64,000 nt of DNA from Phaffia rhodozyma (GCA_014706385.1 JACGZH010000003.1:947501-1011500); one strand, 5' to 3'; numbered from the stretch's first letter, positions 37,816 to 53,995 are shown. A program made the numbers and translations. Notes: generated by a model not told the origin, from the sequence alone.

Positions 37816-40659
37816 ATGTCGTCCTCATCTCAAGATGCTTCCTTGACTGTAAGCGCACGTCATGAACTTGCCCGTCTTCTCGTTCATCTTAATCTGTGAC
37901 TGCACCAATCGCTGATGGTACATCTCTACAGTTCGTCGAGAAGAAACTCTTCATGGGTCTCGACTGTAGTACTCAAGGACTCAAAGCAGTTGCTGTCAAT
38001 GAAAATTTGGAAGTTGTCTACGAAATTAAGGTGGACTTCAGTTTAGAACTTCCAGGTTTTGGGTGAGTTCCCACCTGTTGTACCGCCCTTGAGCTATTGA
38101 TGAACAAGGCCAATATTTATTTCAATTGTGACATGATGTTTCTTTCCTCGGATGAGTTGCTCTACTCAGCACAAAATCTGGAGTCCACGTGCACTCGGGA
38201 GGAGTGGTCAATGCTCCTGTTGATATGTACCTTCAGGCTATCGATCTCCTCCTAGAGAAACTCAAAATAATGTTCGCTTTCTACTTGACTGTTCTAGCCT
38301 AGCCTCTTGGTCGAAGTTCTACTAGTTGACCTTGAGATCTTCTACTCATTGAATCTATCTATCTTTCATGAATCTTAAAAAGCAACTTTCCGTTCAACAA
38401 CGTTATATCTATTTCTGGAGCCGGTCAACAACATGCTATGGTTCTTTTCTCCTCCCGCGCCTCTTCTCTCCTGTCCAACTTGTCTGCCTTCCAACCAATT
38501 GCCTCGCAATTAGCCGACGCGTTTTCTTCACCTACTGTCACTAACTGGCAGGATTCCTCGACTAAACTTGACTGCAAAGAAATCACTGAAGCTTTCTCTG
38601 GTGGATCTGATGGTCTTGCGCAAACTACTGGAAGCAAGGCTCACGCAAGGTTTACTGGGCCACAGATTAGAAAGCTTGTCTCTAGAGGTGTTCCTGAGGT
38701 GTGGGAAATGACGGAAAAAATTGCGCTTGTTAGCAACTGGCTAGCCACTATGATTTGTGCAGACGGAGAGATCAAGGGCTACGATGAGGTCAGTCTGTAT
38801 ATTCTATATGCTTTAGTAAGATACATCCGTTTTACAGATCCTTGGTTAACCTCAAATCAACCTAAGGCCGACGCCTCTGGGATGAATTTATGGGAGTAAG
38901 CACCGTCAGCTTGATGATTTGTTGAGGCTTATCTTTTCTGACTTGACCTCTGCACTACATTACAAGTCTCCCAAATAGACGATGGTCTTCTGAGGTCCTC
39001 TCTCTGACTGTGCCCAATCGCAACCCCTTGGAGCTCGAGTCTAAGTTAACTGGAGTCGAGATTGACCCAGGACGAGCGATTGGTCGCGTCGGAAAGTGGT
39101 GGGTCGATCGATGGAACTTTAACAAGGAGTGCATCGTTGCGCCCTTCACTGGAGACAATCCTAGTACTCTTCTGTCCTTCATCTTGAGTCCGTAAGTCCA
39201 TATGACTCTCGAATTATACGGGGTTTGAGATGTTGAAAAAGATTTTCTTTACAGTAGCTCATCGTTTTATCTGATCTTTATATCATGCTGCTTCTGGAAG
39301 AGGCGATGCTGTCATATCGTTAGGAACATCAGATACTGTCCTTCTTGCTTCCAACGAATATCTCCGTAAGTTCCTCTGCAAGACGTGCCCGCGTATATAT
39401 TCCATGTGCAGCACAAAAATACATGTTGAGAAGAAACGATATTACCCGGTGATAGCCTCTCCTGATTATCACGTCTTTGCCTCCCCTGCTGGAGACTCGC
39501 AATCTGGCCAGCGCCGATACATGTCGATGTAAGTGCTCGATTTGATCAGTCAAGAATCTCTTCCCGATGATCACTGTCTCATCATATTTGACGAAATACT
39601 ATCTAGGCTTTGCTACAAGAATGGCTCCCTTTCGTGAGTTCTCCACACCGATACATCTTATAGCGATATACTTATATCTCTTTCCGTCACACTATCTCTC
39701 GACATGTCTATTTCCTTCTAAAATATCCTCTAGCCGAGAACGAGTTCGTGAAACCCACTGCGGATCGTCTTGGGACACTTTTAATCAACAGGTTCTCGCT
39801 GGCTATGTATCCACTCCGACAGTAGATTCTAATGTTGGTATTACCACGTTCAACTATGACAAACCTGAAATTATTCCTTCCGGTGTATCCGGCATTCATA
39901 TTTTCCGAGACGGAATTTATCTTCCTGGTGGAGAGGTTGAGTTGAGCGAGAATGAGCTCAAGGAGCTGCCGAGAAGAGTGCTGGAGAGTCAATTTTTGAG
40001 TTTCAGGAAGAGAGTAGCTAGCATTTTAAAAGGAGAGAGACTCAACAGAGTGTTCGTAGCTGGTGGCGGGTCGGTCAAGTCAGTCATGATTTGTTCTCTT
40101 CATGTTTATTGTGTGTTGTTAGAATCCTCAATCATGTTATACACTGGGTGAACTCTCTCAGCCCTGTAATCACCAAGTTGCTGTCCGATATCCTCGGTGA
40201 GTCTCTGCCTGCATCTGTTTTCAATGCTCGAATGCTTAGAACTACTCTTTGCATCTCTTACATTTGCTGTGCTCAGGTTGCCCCGTTTATGTGGCTAGTG
40301 GATCATCTCAGGGATGCGCCATTGGAGCCGCCTACCGAGCTGCCGTCCGTATCTCTCCGTTCCTCCTTCTGGCGGCTATTTCTCTCCTCGTCGGGTACCA
40401 ATGTTGAAGCTGAATTCATATATTCTCTTAGTGGGCTCACAAAAAGCTTTTCTCGCCTGGTGTATCATTCGAGGAAGTCGTCAATACTGCTCGAATGGAA
40501 CTCTATGACCAAAAGACCGACACCGTCGAGAGGGATGCTATCGCTGGTATGAAGAAAGTTGCTGATCCTGACCTGAGTGCTTGGAATGCTTATGGAGCTC
40601 TTCTACCCGGATGGGAGAAGATGGAAGATAGAGTTGTGGATATCTGTAAGGATGAATGA
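37816..40659 (+). CDS. XKS1: xylulokinase
   Basis: Thirteen exons close in frame: 37816-37848, 37932-38062, 38170-38271, 38383-38788, 38867-38895, 38967-39191, 39301-39365, 39456-39528, 39607-39633, 39734-40078, 40162-40196, 40277-40344 and 40432-40659. The product has 588 residues, the usual size for fungal xylulokinases of the FGGY sugar-kinase family. The enzyme phosphorylates D-xylulose to feed the pentose phosphate pathway. The N-terminal phosphate loop is FMGLDCSTQGLKAVAVN. Further motifs are SISGAGQQHAMV, GMNLWD, VPNRNPLELESKLTGVEIDPGRAIG, ISLGTSDTV, CYKNGSLSRERVRE and the second-domain loop FVAGGGSVKN with VYVASGSSQGCAIGAAY. Several exons are very short (29, 27 and 35 nt). Confidence 0.95.
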
Positions 40660-41481
40660 ATCCTCTAAGAGGAGAGCATCTTCATCTTCGATTTGATTCC
40701 TTCGCTCGATTTGTTGCGTACAACATTATTATCTTTGTGAATACCATATATATCTTCTTTGATATGTTTTTTTTCCTTCAGCCTTTCTCCTTTGATATCA
40801 AAAACCTTGAATTCATATGTGCTTTTGTTAACAATCAAAACCGCCAAATAGATGTTCAAAACACAAATTCACTTATCACCTTGCACCCATGTATACCTCG
40901 TGAATGGCACTGAACTCGAAGCAGACAGATATCCAGAGCAAAGATGCAGATGGAATTAACGTAACGAGAGACTGTTTGTTCATCTGCTCACATTTTTGAT
41001 CCAATTTGCCATCTATTGCTTTTAGATGACAGTTCCGTTGTGCTATGCATACTTGCACCTGTTGATTGATGGTTCTCTTGCTGCTGACTGCATAGACCCT
41101 GAAGGGCAAAAAAGTTGAATGAGTACCCCAAATCAAGGTTGATATCAGTATGCAGTTAACCTGGTCTGTATCATGAATCTAGGCCCTCGACTAGATTATG
41201 CATAGAAAACACTATCGGGAAAGACTTGAAAATGATATGTTGTTATAAGATATTCATCTGATACAAAGGCAAGGTGTTTGGTACAAGTCATACAACTCTT
41301 TCGATCAAGCAGATTCCAATCTTGAGCTGTTAGACTTAAAAACACGAGGGAAATTTCATCAAAATAAGATACACCTCCACGTTGATTACAATCTGTTGAA
41401 CTCACTCACAAGATGGCTCTTCCTATGCGATTCAGACCCATCCGTTCTTGACAACGTCCGACATCACGAGGAAGGGTTGAA
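40660..41481. other. convergent intergenic region with one weak small-gene candidate
   Basis: This 822-bp AT-rich region lies between XKS1 and the complex I gene. A two-exon frame on the minus strand (41410-41441 joined to 40876-41098) would encode about 84 residues, but I do not recognise the product. It would begin only 40 bp past the neighbouring stop, so it is reported as a lead, not as a gene. Confidence 0.35.
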
Positions 41482-41952
41482 TCAATGGTGACCGTGGTCG
41501 CCAGAATCAGGCCCCCAAACGAGCTCCTTCAGTGGTCCGTGGTTGACGAGCTCATCGAACGCAACATATACGGCAAAAACCCCAAGTGTAGGAAGAAGCA
41601 TGGGGGTATATCTGTGAGATTCGATTGGCCGCCGAGAGAAATATGGACGACCCCGATTTTGACGTAGCAGGTGAAACGAAAGACAACGAGAACAGCAGGA
41701 GTGTCAGGTGAGAGTCCATGAGATCATCAAACCCAGTAAACCAAAGACAGGAATAGAATGCTCAGCCCGTCAGACTCTTGCAACCAATTCTGAGGGCCGT
41801 TCAGTCAACGAGCAGAACATCAGGAATTGAGAGGGGAAAACAAACGTTAGAAATCTTCCACCCTTGAACGGAGCCTGATATCTCCAGGCCTCTCTTCTCT
41901 CCCAAGGATTCCGCCATTCACGGTGGAGAAAAGATGTTGGAGATGGTCGCAT
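41482..41952 (-). CDS. NDUFB3: complex I B12-type subunit (NDUFB3-like)
   Basis: Two exons, 41846-41952 and 41482-41611, give 78 residues. The segment NPWERREAWRYQAPFKGGRF matches the conserved DPWxRREAWRY core of the B12 accessory subunit of mitochondrial NADH:ubiquinone oxidoreductase. After a 234-nt intron the frame continues TYTPMLLPTLGVFAVYVAFDELV, a single membrane-spanning helix, and ends GDHGHH. The family is a small single-pass inner-membrane protein of the complex I membrane arm, about 80-100 residues long. The intron is longer than most in the window, so a further tiny exon within it cannot be excluded. Presence of this gene implies a proton-pumping complex I. Confidence 0.8.
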
Positions 41953-42338
41953 GGTTGGATGGAGGTTTTAGATCAGACAGGGAAGACGAGAGAATGTTGG
42001 TGTTGATCCATACCTGGGAATCCATCTCATGGGACCCCTCAAGCTGGGGCCGGTGGTTACGCTTATAGTTAACCCTAACACTCACGTACTGATACCTCGT
42101 TCATCTGCTGCTATCGCTCCCTCCGTTCAGATTGAAAATGTCGTTATGCGAATGATAGGGTCATGGAGAGGAAACTAGCCAGAACGGATTCAAGATATCC
42201 CCTATATGAAACTGTCTAAAACGTACTTTTCTGTTCCCTTCAGCATACAGCATCACTCATGATCATCTCACGAATTTACAGATTCACAAAGAAGAACAAT
42301 GACCAGATGATTTCAAGGGCAGTCATGTATAAATCTCG
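41953..42338. other. intergenic: NDUFB3 promoter and bZIP 3' end
   Basis: This 386-bp region lies between two genes transcribed leftwards. Nothing else was recognised. Confidence 0.4.
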
Positions 42339-44765
42339 TTATGCACCTCCCATCTTTGCCAGTAGCTTCTTCAGTAGATCCATTATCTCTTGGTTCCCCA
42401 CTTTTTCTCCAGCCGGTATACTACCAGGTGCGTCCATTGGCCCGTCTGATCCTCCTAGTGCTGTCTCTGTCTGTGTAGTTGGTGGAGGTGGAGCGAGTTC
42501 GATGGGGATCGGGACGTCTATGATGGGCTGGTAAAGATCTTCATCGTCTTCGTCCTCCAGTGCAGAATCCTCTGAGTCTGAATCTTCGTCGTCCTCATCG
42601 TCGTCCTCATCTTCTTCCTCTTCTTCGTTTCCTCGTACCTCCTCAGCCCGGGTTTGTTTCACTCCCTCCTCAGAGGGCCCGATGCTCGTTTCCAGAACTT
42701 TGGCTGGTCTGCCTTCGATGTCCTCCAGATGGTTATCGTCGTGCCCTTCACCTTGACGCTCATCGCTATCATGATGAATTCTCACTTCTTTATCCTCTCC
42801 TTGACTCTGCCACTCGTCATCTTCTTCTTCGTCCTCCGGCCAGGCAACTTCGGCAGGCAGTTCCTGCTCCTCCTCTTCACCCTCTGTGTGTTTCTTCTTT
42901 GATGAATTTTTCTTCAGTGGACTGGCTTTATAGGGAACTGAAGCTGGTATCGAGGGTAAGTTCGCAAACGGATGAGGGTTTTTGATGCCCCCTGAGACGA
43001 CATCGTAAATGTTTTTACCGGGGCCAGGCTTGATACTTCGGGCGGCTTGTTGAAATCTACGAAGATGAAAAAAGCAGAAAAGATAGATGTATCAGTAATT
43101 CAAGCATCATGATGTGTCAACTTATCATACGGCAGAGATGAACTAAGAGAAAAGTGAGACAGAAACATACACAAGTTTGTATTTCTTAACTTCTGCCTCG
43201 AGTTCTATAATCCGAGCTTCCAGTCCAACAACGTAGTCTCTCTGGCGCTTTCTAGAATTCGATGCTGGAGAGTAAGCGCATGGTTTTTGTCAATACCGCA
43301 AGTTCAAAAATTCACAAGCGCTATATCTACCAATCAGACAAGACGAAGATGAACCTAGCTCTTTGTTCCGAGCTTTCCGACGCGCGGCCGACTCTTCTGC
43401 TGTCAGCTTCACTTTCTTCGATGGTGGTGGCGGAGATCTCTCTTTAACCTTTCGCTTCCGGAGTAGTCTTCCACCCGGCGTCGGTAGCCTACCCGGTTCT
43501 CCTTCATCGTCATCCTCTTCATCTTGGATTGAAGAGCCAGCTGCAACGTCGTCGTTATTGAAAAAAAGATTGGCTGGCGCGGACTCCGTAGTGTTAAATT
43601 TCGTTGTATCTATGTTCACACTCGTGTTTGTAATGCTAGCTTCCAGAGCCTCCTCCAGGATCGCTTTTCCTTTCCCTTTCCGCTTGGATGATGTTTTGGA
43701 TGCATTGTTTAGCAGGCGCTCCATCGAGCCTGATGTCGAAGCTGCCGGCTGAGAACTCTCCTCAGCAAGAGAGTTGGTCGTAGAAGGACCAGGGGTTATA
43801 AGGTTGAACGTCGGAGGGGTGAGGTTTGGGTAAGCCATCGAGGGGTCATAAGACGGATCCTCATCTTCATTCTCTTCATCCTGAAACGGCCACCACCAAC
43901 CAAGATCTAGGTTTGTGCTTGAAGCCGTTACTGTGCCAGTCACATTAGAAGCAGATGGAGAGGGCTCCAAAAGGGAAGCGGATGATGTGAATGGGTCCGT
44001 AGGAAGGTGCGCCGAAATAGGTCCAGAAGATGGTAGAGAGTTTGATATGTTGAGTGAGCCAGCAATTCCATCAAGAAAAGACGTGTCGAGCCCTGCCCAA
44101 GCTTGATGCAATGCAGCCAGTTGATCATCGGCATGACTGAGATTATGAGACAATTGTAGTGATGGCTGAGGAGGCCTCGATGGCCTGCCCGATCGAGTCG
44201 TGACCGGCTCTGGTGTAAATCCATTGGAAAGAGGAGTAGGAATACCGGGGACAGCGGTGAATGAGGAATTTGATGGGAAAGAGTTATGTGAAAGCGAGCC
44301 TGACGGAGAACCACTCGTGTTTGGTTGTTGTTGTTCTAGCCTGGAAAGCAAGGAAAGGATAGACGGTTCTTGCAGAAGCTGCTGAAGAATTGCTTGAGGA
44401 ATCTGAGGCGGCTGATTAGGAGACGGTGCGCTACCCGAGTTCAGCATCATTCTAGCCAGGAAATTTGAAGTTGCTTTAGGAGTTGACAAAGAGGGAGAAA
44501 GTATGGATGATGACTCAGAGAGGTGTTTTGGTTCAGTGAGAGCAAACTCAGAGGTATCGTTCCGTCTATTGGTGTTGTCGCTACTACTATTCATGGCGTT
44601 GTCGTTGTTGTTGATTCTAACACCGTTGCTGCCGCTGCTGTTGATACGATTGTTATCATTCGATCCACTAGATAAGGCAGCAAGAGCAAGAGCTTCAAGT
44701 CCGTACGGTCTTGACGCACTAGATTTGTCCTTTGAGGACGACACAGAATCAGATGTTGGCTTCAT
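42339..44765 (-). CDS. large bZIP transcription factor
   Basis: Three exons, 43355-44765, 43171-43264 and 42339-43056, give 740 residues. A long Ser/Asn-rich disordered N-terminus (about 440 residues, with homopolymeric Asn and Ser) precedes the basic region. The basic region is completed across the first intron: ARRKARNKELASNSRKRQRD, with the N-x(3)-A-x(2)-S-R spacing required for DNA contact. A short zipper follows (YVVGLEARIIELEAEVKKYK). The pattern is closest to ATF6/CREB-type basic regions. The C-terminus is extremely acidic (runs of Glu/Asp) and ends in a hydrophobic amphipathic segment IMDLLKKLLAKMGGA, plausibly an activation or partner-binding helix. Target genes cannot be inferred. 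The ATG at 44765 is the first in frame after a leader; it lies 202 bp from the divergent COG2 gene. Confidence 0.87.
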
Positions 44766-44967
44766 AGCCTCGGTCAGCGAAGGCAAAGAGATGGTCGACG
44801 AGAAATAGAGGGGATATATTGATAGAAGGAGACGTGATCCGCCACGTCGCCCCGAGATTGGTTATAGCTAGGGTTGGGATTCAAGGAGTCAATGCCTAAC
44901 TTGAGTTGTGTTAATGCCGTCTACATCATCTCTATCAGCGGTTGAACATCAGAAAAGCATACTCACG
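44766..44967. promoter_or_regulatory. compact bidirectional promoter bZIP / COG2
   Basis: Only 202 bp separate the divergent start codons. It contains GACGTGATCC and CCACGTCG near 44832-44848, which hold ACGT cores that a bZIP protein could bind. That would allow autoregulation; this is inference. Confidence 0.45.
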
Positions 44968-47900
44968 ATGGTGTCAGCAACACCGGATGTCCCACTGATA
45001 CCTCCTGCTTTCGAAGATGGCCGTCTCTCTCTGCAGTCGACAGAGTCTGATCGACATGATTTAGTGAGTGTGTTTCATGTCCAACTATCTCAATCATTGT
45101 TCTGATTTAAATACACGTCAATACATCCCTTCCTCTCATAGCCCTTTTTGCTTCCCTTATCCCATGCACATCCATTACTATCGTCCTCGAATCCAAACTG
45201 GGATGTAGATAACTTCCTCCTTTCTCGGTTGCATGTTCCCTTGGATGAACTCAGAACGGATCTTCGGGCCTATCTTGCAGATCTCAAGGAAGAGCTCGTC
45301 CAGCTTATCAACGAGGATTACAAGGAATTCATCAGTCTCGGTACTGGTCTCCGAGGAGAAGGCAAGAGATTGGACCTCGTACGAGGGCCTATAGAGGTGC
45401 TCAAAAAAGATGTTGAGGTGAGTTTGTCCTTAATCATGAGAACATATCTTCCACTAAGCTTACCCATCACCTGTTGCTTGTTGCTCGTCTCTCAGATCAT
45501 CCGGTCCTCGCTTGTCTCGAACGAACAAATTGTCCAACAGAAGCTTGACGAAAGATCTGCCCTTCGGGAAGAGAAGAATCTTCTCCAAATTCTGCTCTCT
45601 TTGACAGACTCCCTCACTCGAGCGGAAACACTGTTGATGATAGATCAAGCGGATAGTTCCGAGCCCAGCAGTTCAAAGACTGCTAGCTCCAGTGACCGGC
45701 CGATATTATCCAAGCTAGACACCACTTCCACCGCGCTCTCGACGATAAAACCAAGCCAAGCTGCTACCTCAGGCGGAGAAAAATTGATTGCTAGAGTGGC
45801 GGATGAATATACTCGAGTGCTCTACCTTGCGGATAAAGCCAGGAGAGAAGGGTGTGCAATCTTGGATGAAGTTCAATGGGTTGGTCGCTACTTCTTAAAG
45901 CTTCCTTCAATCAATTGAGAAGATGCTGATCAAACAGATATAAACCTCTGATATAGCGTATAGAGCGGATTCGGAACACTCTTCATAAAGATCTCGACCA
46001 TTTGTTCTCTGATACCCTGTTCTCAATGTCGTCTCGATCATCCCACTACTCTACATCATCGTCGAGCCTGCATCACACACTTCAGGCGTGTCTTAAGACA
46101 TATGACCTGATTTCGGGTTGGCGAGATGCTGAAGACCTTCTTCGTCGGGAACTTGTTCGGCCGCTTGTGAGACGGATTATTGTTAGTTCCAACTTGGAAA
46201 TGCTTCTTGATCCACCCATTCCTGCTACACCTTTCGCTTCTCTTCCAACCAATCTTGATGGACCTTCTCGAAAGTCTTTCGGGCTTTCTCCGTCCATTCG
46301 ATCGAGCCTCGAACTTGGTCCCCAGACCCCCTCAACGCCAACATCCTTTGTAATTCCTCCAACACCGTTCAAAGACCCGTCCCAGCTCGAGTCCTCTAGT
46401 CACGCTGAGATAAATCCATTCGACCTGGCGACGCCCCATGCCTCATTGTCGCCGTCAGCAGTGATCTCTCCAACAGATGGAACTTTGAGGGCCACAGTGG
46501 GTTCGAACAAAGTGTATATGAACGATTCATCGCCGCTGGGAAAGATGTTTGATCAGCTACTTAATGCAATCGAAAAAGAATGTACCCTTGTTTTAGAAGG
46601 CGCCGAAAAACTTAGGGGAGGACGAGGGGGAGCAAAGATCAGGGACAATCAGGCTCTCCTTGACGGCAGAATAGGAGACGACCGCTTGGCATTAATGAAT
46701 GTGAATGGTCAAGATGGAGAAGAGTTTGAATTTTTTGGAAACGTCGTGTGGAAGGAGATTGGGGAAAGGCTAATGGATGAGCTGGGAACAAAACTGTTCG
46801 CTGCTGGCCGTCCAGAAGAGCTGCACCTGGTTAGTTTCAGTTCTTTCAGTGTCTGCATGTCAGATTATTTTTATATAGATCAGCTAAAATCAGTATTTTT
46901 GTCTTGTTTATTCGATCATGCCATTCCGGCCTTTCCTTCTTTCAACAGCATTACACCCAAACACATGCGTTCTTCACCTGGTTGGAGTCTTTGGCGCCGT
47001 CAATTCAATCTGTACTTGCGATGAGGGATCATCCAACATACAAGGCATTCGAGAAGAGATGGCAGCTTCCGGTCTATTTCCAGCTGAGATGGAAAGAGAT
47101 CGTGGGAAAACTCGAAGAAGGCATGAAACCAAGCGGGGAGCCTGACGGAAAAGGTGTGTGTAATCAGGCGTTAATTTTCTTGACCGCCAACTTGATACAA
47201 CTGAGAATAAGTCTGACTGATGGGGTTTTATTGGGTTTCTTGTGCAATCCTAACCTGAACTTTATCTTTTCATCATCCAAAGACCAAGACGGGTTCTTCT
47301 TGCCTCAGTCGTTAGCTGTATTCCGAGCTATCGACCGTTGTTGGGCCGATGAGATCTTCATTCCCGAGTTATCACATCGTTTTTGGAGATTAACCTTGCA
47401 GGTAAGATGGTTCTTGCTCATAACCCAGGTTGTTTTGTGAAGATCTTCATGGTAATCTTCTTTGATGGGTCTGAGCGTTTCTCAGATTCTAAGTCGATAT
47501 CGAACTTGGTTGAACAAGGTTGTTCTGGAGACGACGACGTCTAACTCTACTGAAAAGGTTAGTGCTATGATGTATCTGCCTACCAACCAAGCATTGCTGA
47601 TGGTTTCTATCATCTTACTCCGGGATGGTGTGATGGATATTTGGATAGTCGTCTGGAACCACTTCTGATAACACATCGAGTACTTTGGACCCAGCGCTAG
47701 TTGCACAAGAGGATTCCAAACTGAGAAAGGCTTCACTTATAATTGCCGACATTAGACGGCTCGAGACAAAAGTTTCGACTCTCTGGAGGGACCAAATTCA
47801 GCCTCGGTTTGAAGGAACAGAGTTAAGATCTGAGGATGAAGATGAGGAAATCGATCTGCAAGGTTTGTTCATCATCTGTTTCATTTCTCATAAACTGTGA

Positions 47901-48569
47901 AACTCAATGTGTCGTGACTTGGTTTTCCTATCGACATGAACAGTCGTCTTAGAGAATTCGCTCTCTACCTTATCCGCTTATGTGTCCCCGCTCTCTGGTC
48001 AGATCATTCAAATCCTGACTCGTCGATGTACTGAGCCTTTAAGATTGGTCCGGGGAGTCGCTTCGCAATATCTGGGTGTATCTGATAAGAGAAAACCCAA
48101 AGAGCCGAGTTTCTTTGTGCCTTCCATCATGAAGCCGGTCCGAACGTACTTCTCAAATGGACAAGCTGAGGCGACTTTGAAGACAGAGTTTGGACAAGAA
48201 TGGACGGGAGCTGTATTTGAGGAGATTGCGGCTGGGTAAGTAGATTCGCTTCTGAGTATCCTGTTCAATCAGCTGTTAATGGTATATTTAATCTGTTCCC
48301 ACGGATATCCTAGTTATGCTTCCGTTTTACAGGCCGCTCAGAAAGCAGAAGAATCACTTCGTAAATACCGAAAAGGTAGAAAATCGACTTTCTCTCTGTT
48401 TGGTTCTGGAAACTCTGCCACTAATGCAGCAGACGAAGCAAAAGACGAAGAAAACATCAAGCTTCAAATGATGCTCGACGTTGAGGGACTCGGAAAGGAT
48501 GCAGAAGATCTTGGAGTCGATGTCAAGGTCAGCCGAGCGTTTAGGGAGCTCAAGAGGGTAGTGCTTTAG
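44968..48569 (+). CDS. COG2: conserved oligomeric Golgi complex subunit 2
   Basis: Ten exons, 44968-45063, 45142-45417, 45496-45879, 45957-46829, 46949-47153, 47283-47401, 47486-47557, 47649-47862, 47944-48235 and 48314-48569, give 928 residues. The N-terminal segment NWDVDNFLLSRLHVPLDELR followed by AYLADLKEELVQLINEDY and SLGTGLRGEGK is diagnostic for COG2: a coiled-coil tether-complex N-terminus of the CATCHR type. The C-terminal helical region includes HAFFTWLESLAPSIQSVL and AFEKRWQLPVYFQLRWKEI. COG is a retrograde tether at the Golgi that keeps glycosylation enzymes in place. A Ser/Pro-rich insert of about 100 residues around 46200-46500 (many SP/TP pairs) is longer than I would expect and may be phosphorylated. 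Confidence 0.92.
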
Positions 48570-49706
48570 TCACCTTTCTTGCTCTTGAAAGACCCGTTGC
48601 GCGAAGCAATCTGGCAGTTTGCATACAGTATATAATGATCTACATACCATACTGAGACTCATCTTGAAACAATGTCGATCTATAAGACTCGTTTATAAAT
48701 TCTAAACGGCCAACTTATCTTAAGGGCCATATCTTTCTTCTTTAACCCGCCTTTACGGATGCAAGAGGAACGATGGTGGTCCTATATAATCCCAAAGCGT
48801 GAAGATCACGTGCGTTACACGGTTACACTTACTCCTGGTTTCCCCAACTTGATCCATCCCGCCTGAGCAGACTACCTTACCTCCTCCTCTCGTTGTCATA
48901 GCCAACCCTTTACTTTTATTCATCCATAAGTCTTGTCCAAACAACAGCGTGTTCCCTCACGTGTTTGCTTCCTGTTATCAAAATTGGCGAGTCCGTTAAG
49001 GTTAGTTGGTCTGTTTTTGCTGTCCTCTGGACGGAGACTCGCAAAGTACTAACTGTCCCGCTTTGGGTGTGGCATGTGACAGCCGATACAAATCCTCTCC
49101 TTTATCTCTTTTCAGTCGGGTTCTATCGGTTCATTCAAGCAGATCTCTGTTCAATACCACTATCAACCTCCCTGGCAAAATCTTTACACCTGACTGTCAA
49201 TCCATCAGTTTGTTTATCCTGAAGCAAGTTGAAAGAGTCGATAGTTGTTCACATATAGGTTAGTCCAATCAACAGTTTCCGGTGTTCGGTTATCCGGGCA
49301 GAGTTGAGCTACAGAACTACGTTCCGAGTTTGGTGAACTTGAGGGACCTAAGCCGTCATGCATTGGGGTACAACTTATGAACCGAATCCTTTGAAGGGAC
49401 ATTCTATAACCTCTAGAGTTGTCTGGTTGCTTGGGTGGAATCTTTATCTGATCAATATATGAAACTAGAGAGGTCCAGTGACAGTTCTATGTTGGGATTG
49501 AGTTGAAACAGCTCAAGCTAAATGTCACCTATCTTGTCGTCTTTATCATCACCTTTCCAAACATCTACTCGTGTGCGTGTAGCTGACAACAAGTCTATAC
49601 TTTTTTTCCTTTTTTTTGGTTTCTTCGTCAACATCACTAGTCGTACCCCAGGGAGTTTTCTTCTCTTGAGATCGCAAAGGAATCTCGAAACAAAGAGCTT
49701 GTAATC
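48570..49706. promoter_or_regulatory. COG2 3' end and long MPK1 upstream region
   Basis: This 1,137-bp region contains CACGTG at 48807-48812 (inside GATCACGTG) and at 48958-48963. A possible long leader with poly-T (49610-49618) follows. No gene was recognised. Confidence 0.45.
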
Positions 49707-53063
<3,357 letters not shown>

Positions 53064-53995
53064 ATGGGAATTAGGTTCATTGTTTCTATCGTTGTGTTTT
53101 CTTTCCTTGGGTATATTGCTTGCTGTGTTTTTACTTTGGCTTCATTCTTTACTACTTGTCTTTTGTTATCTTTTTTTGTTATATCCGGCCTTCAATCTCT
53201 TCCTGTCCGTTTTTGCTCTTCCTACATCAGGGGTCTATGTGTGTATGTGTCTGCGCGCTTCCTTCTTCTCCTCATTGGCTACCCACGCTCTCTTGTCTTC
53301 TTCTTTCTTCTTTGTTCCTTGATGCCGATGAGAGAAGGAAACACGTTTTGAGAAGTGTTAGCATCCGCGAGAAGATATCTTTTGCCTAAGTGCTTATCTA
53401 AGGAAATATTTGAATAATTAGGGCCCCCCAAGAGGGAATTCCGATAAAATCTCATCGACTTCTCCGAATTCCCTGGCCGATGAGGCGATCCGAAGATAAT
53501 CACAACTTTCGGGGGAGGGTACATAAGAACAAACGGATTTAATCTCTTTTTCTCTTTTCCCTCTCCTTTTTCTTCGTTCCATCCTTGTACTGATATACCA
53601 TCCATCCATCACAGGATGAAGACATTGAAAGCTGACGCTGACAGAATAGACCCAGAAAACAAACCTCTAAGATCTTGCTTGCTGACGACGTGCTCCTTGT
53701 TGAAATGGCGTGATTGAGCATCATCCAGGACAGTCTCTTCCTTCCCCTTGCTCACTCATTCACTCCATCTTTTTTTTTCTTTGCTGTTTCACTAGATCAT
53801 CTGGTTCTTGCAATCTGTCTAGTCTATTGCGTTCTTTTTCCTCTTTCTTTCGTTTCCTTGTTCAGTCTGTCTCTCTCTTTAGATCTGTTTTTGTCACCTC
53901 TGACCTGCATCAACCGTAAAATTGCCTTTCCCTCTGCATTCCTTTCTATCTCTCACCCTCGTCTCGTTACTTGATCCCATCTCCCGCTTTTTCGA
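53064..53995. promoter_or_regulatory. MPK1 3' end and promoter/leader of bZIP gene
   Basis: This 932-bp region is strongly pyrimidine-rich on the plus strand at 53064-53330 and 53720-53995. The second block probably forms the leader of the downstream bZIP gene. Nothing else was recognised. Confidence 0.4.

Noticed and set aside
42560..42640. Repetitive TCGTCC/TCTTCC sequence
   Set aside because: Encodes the acidic C-terminal part of the bZIP protein on the other strand.
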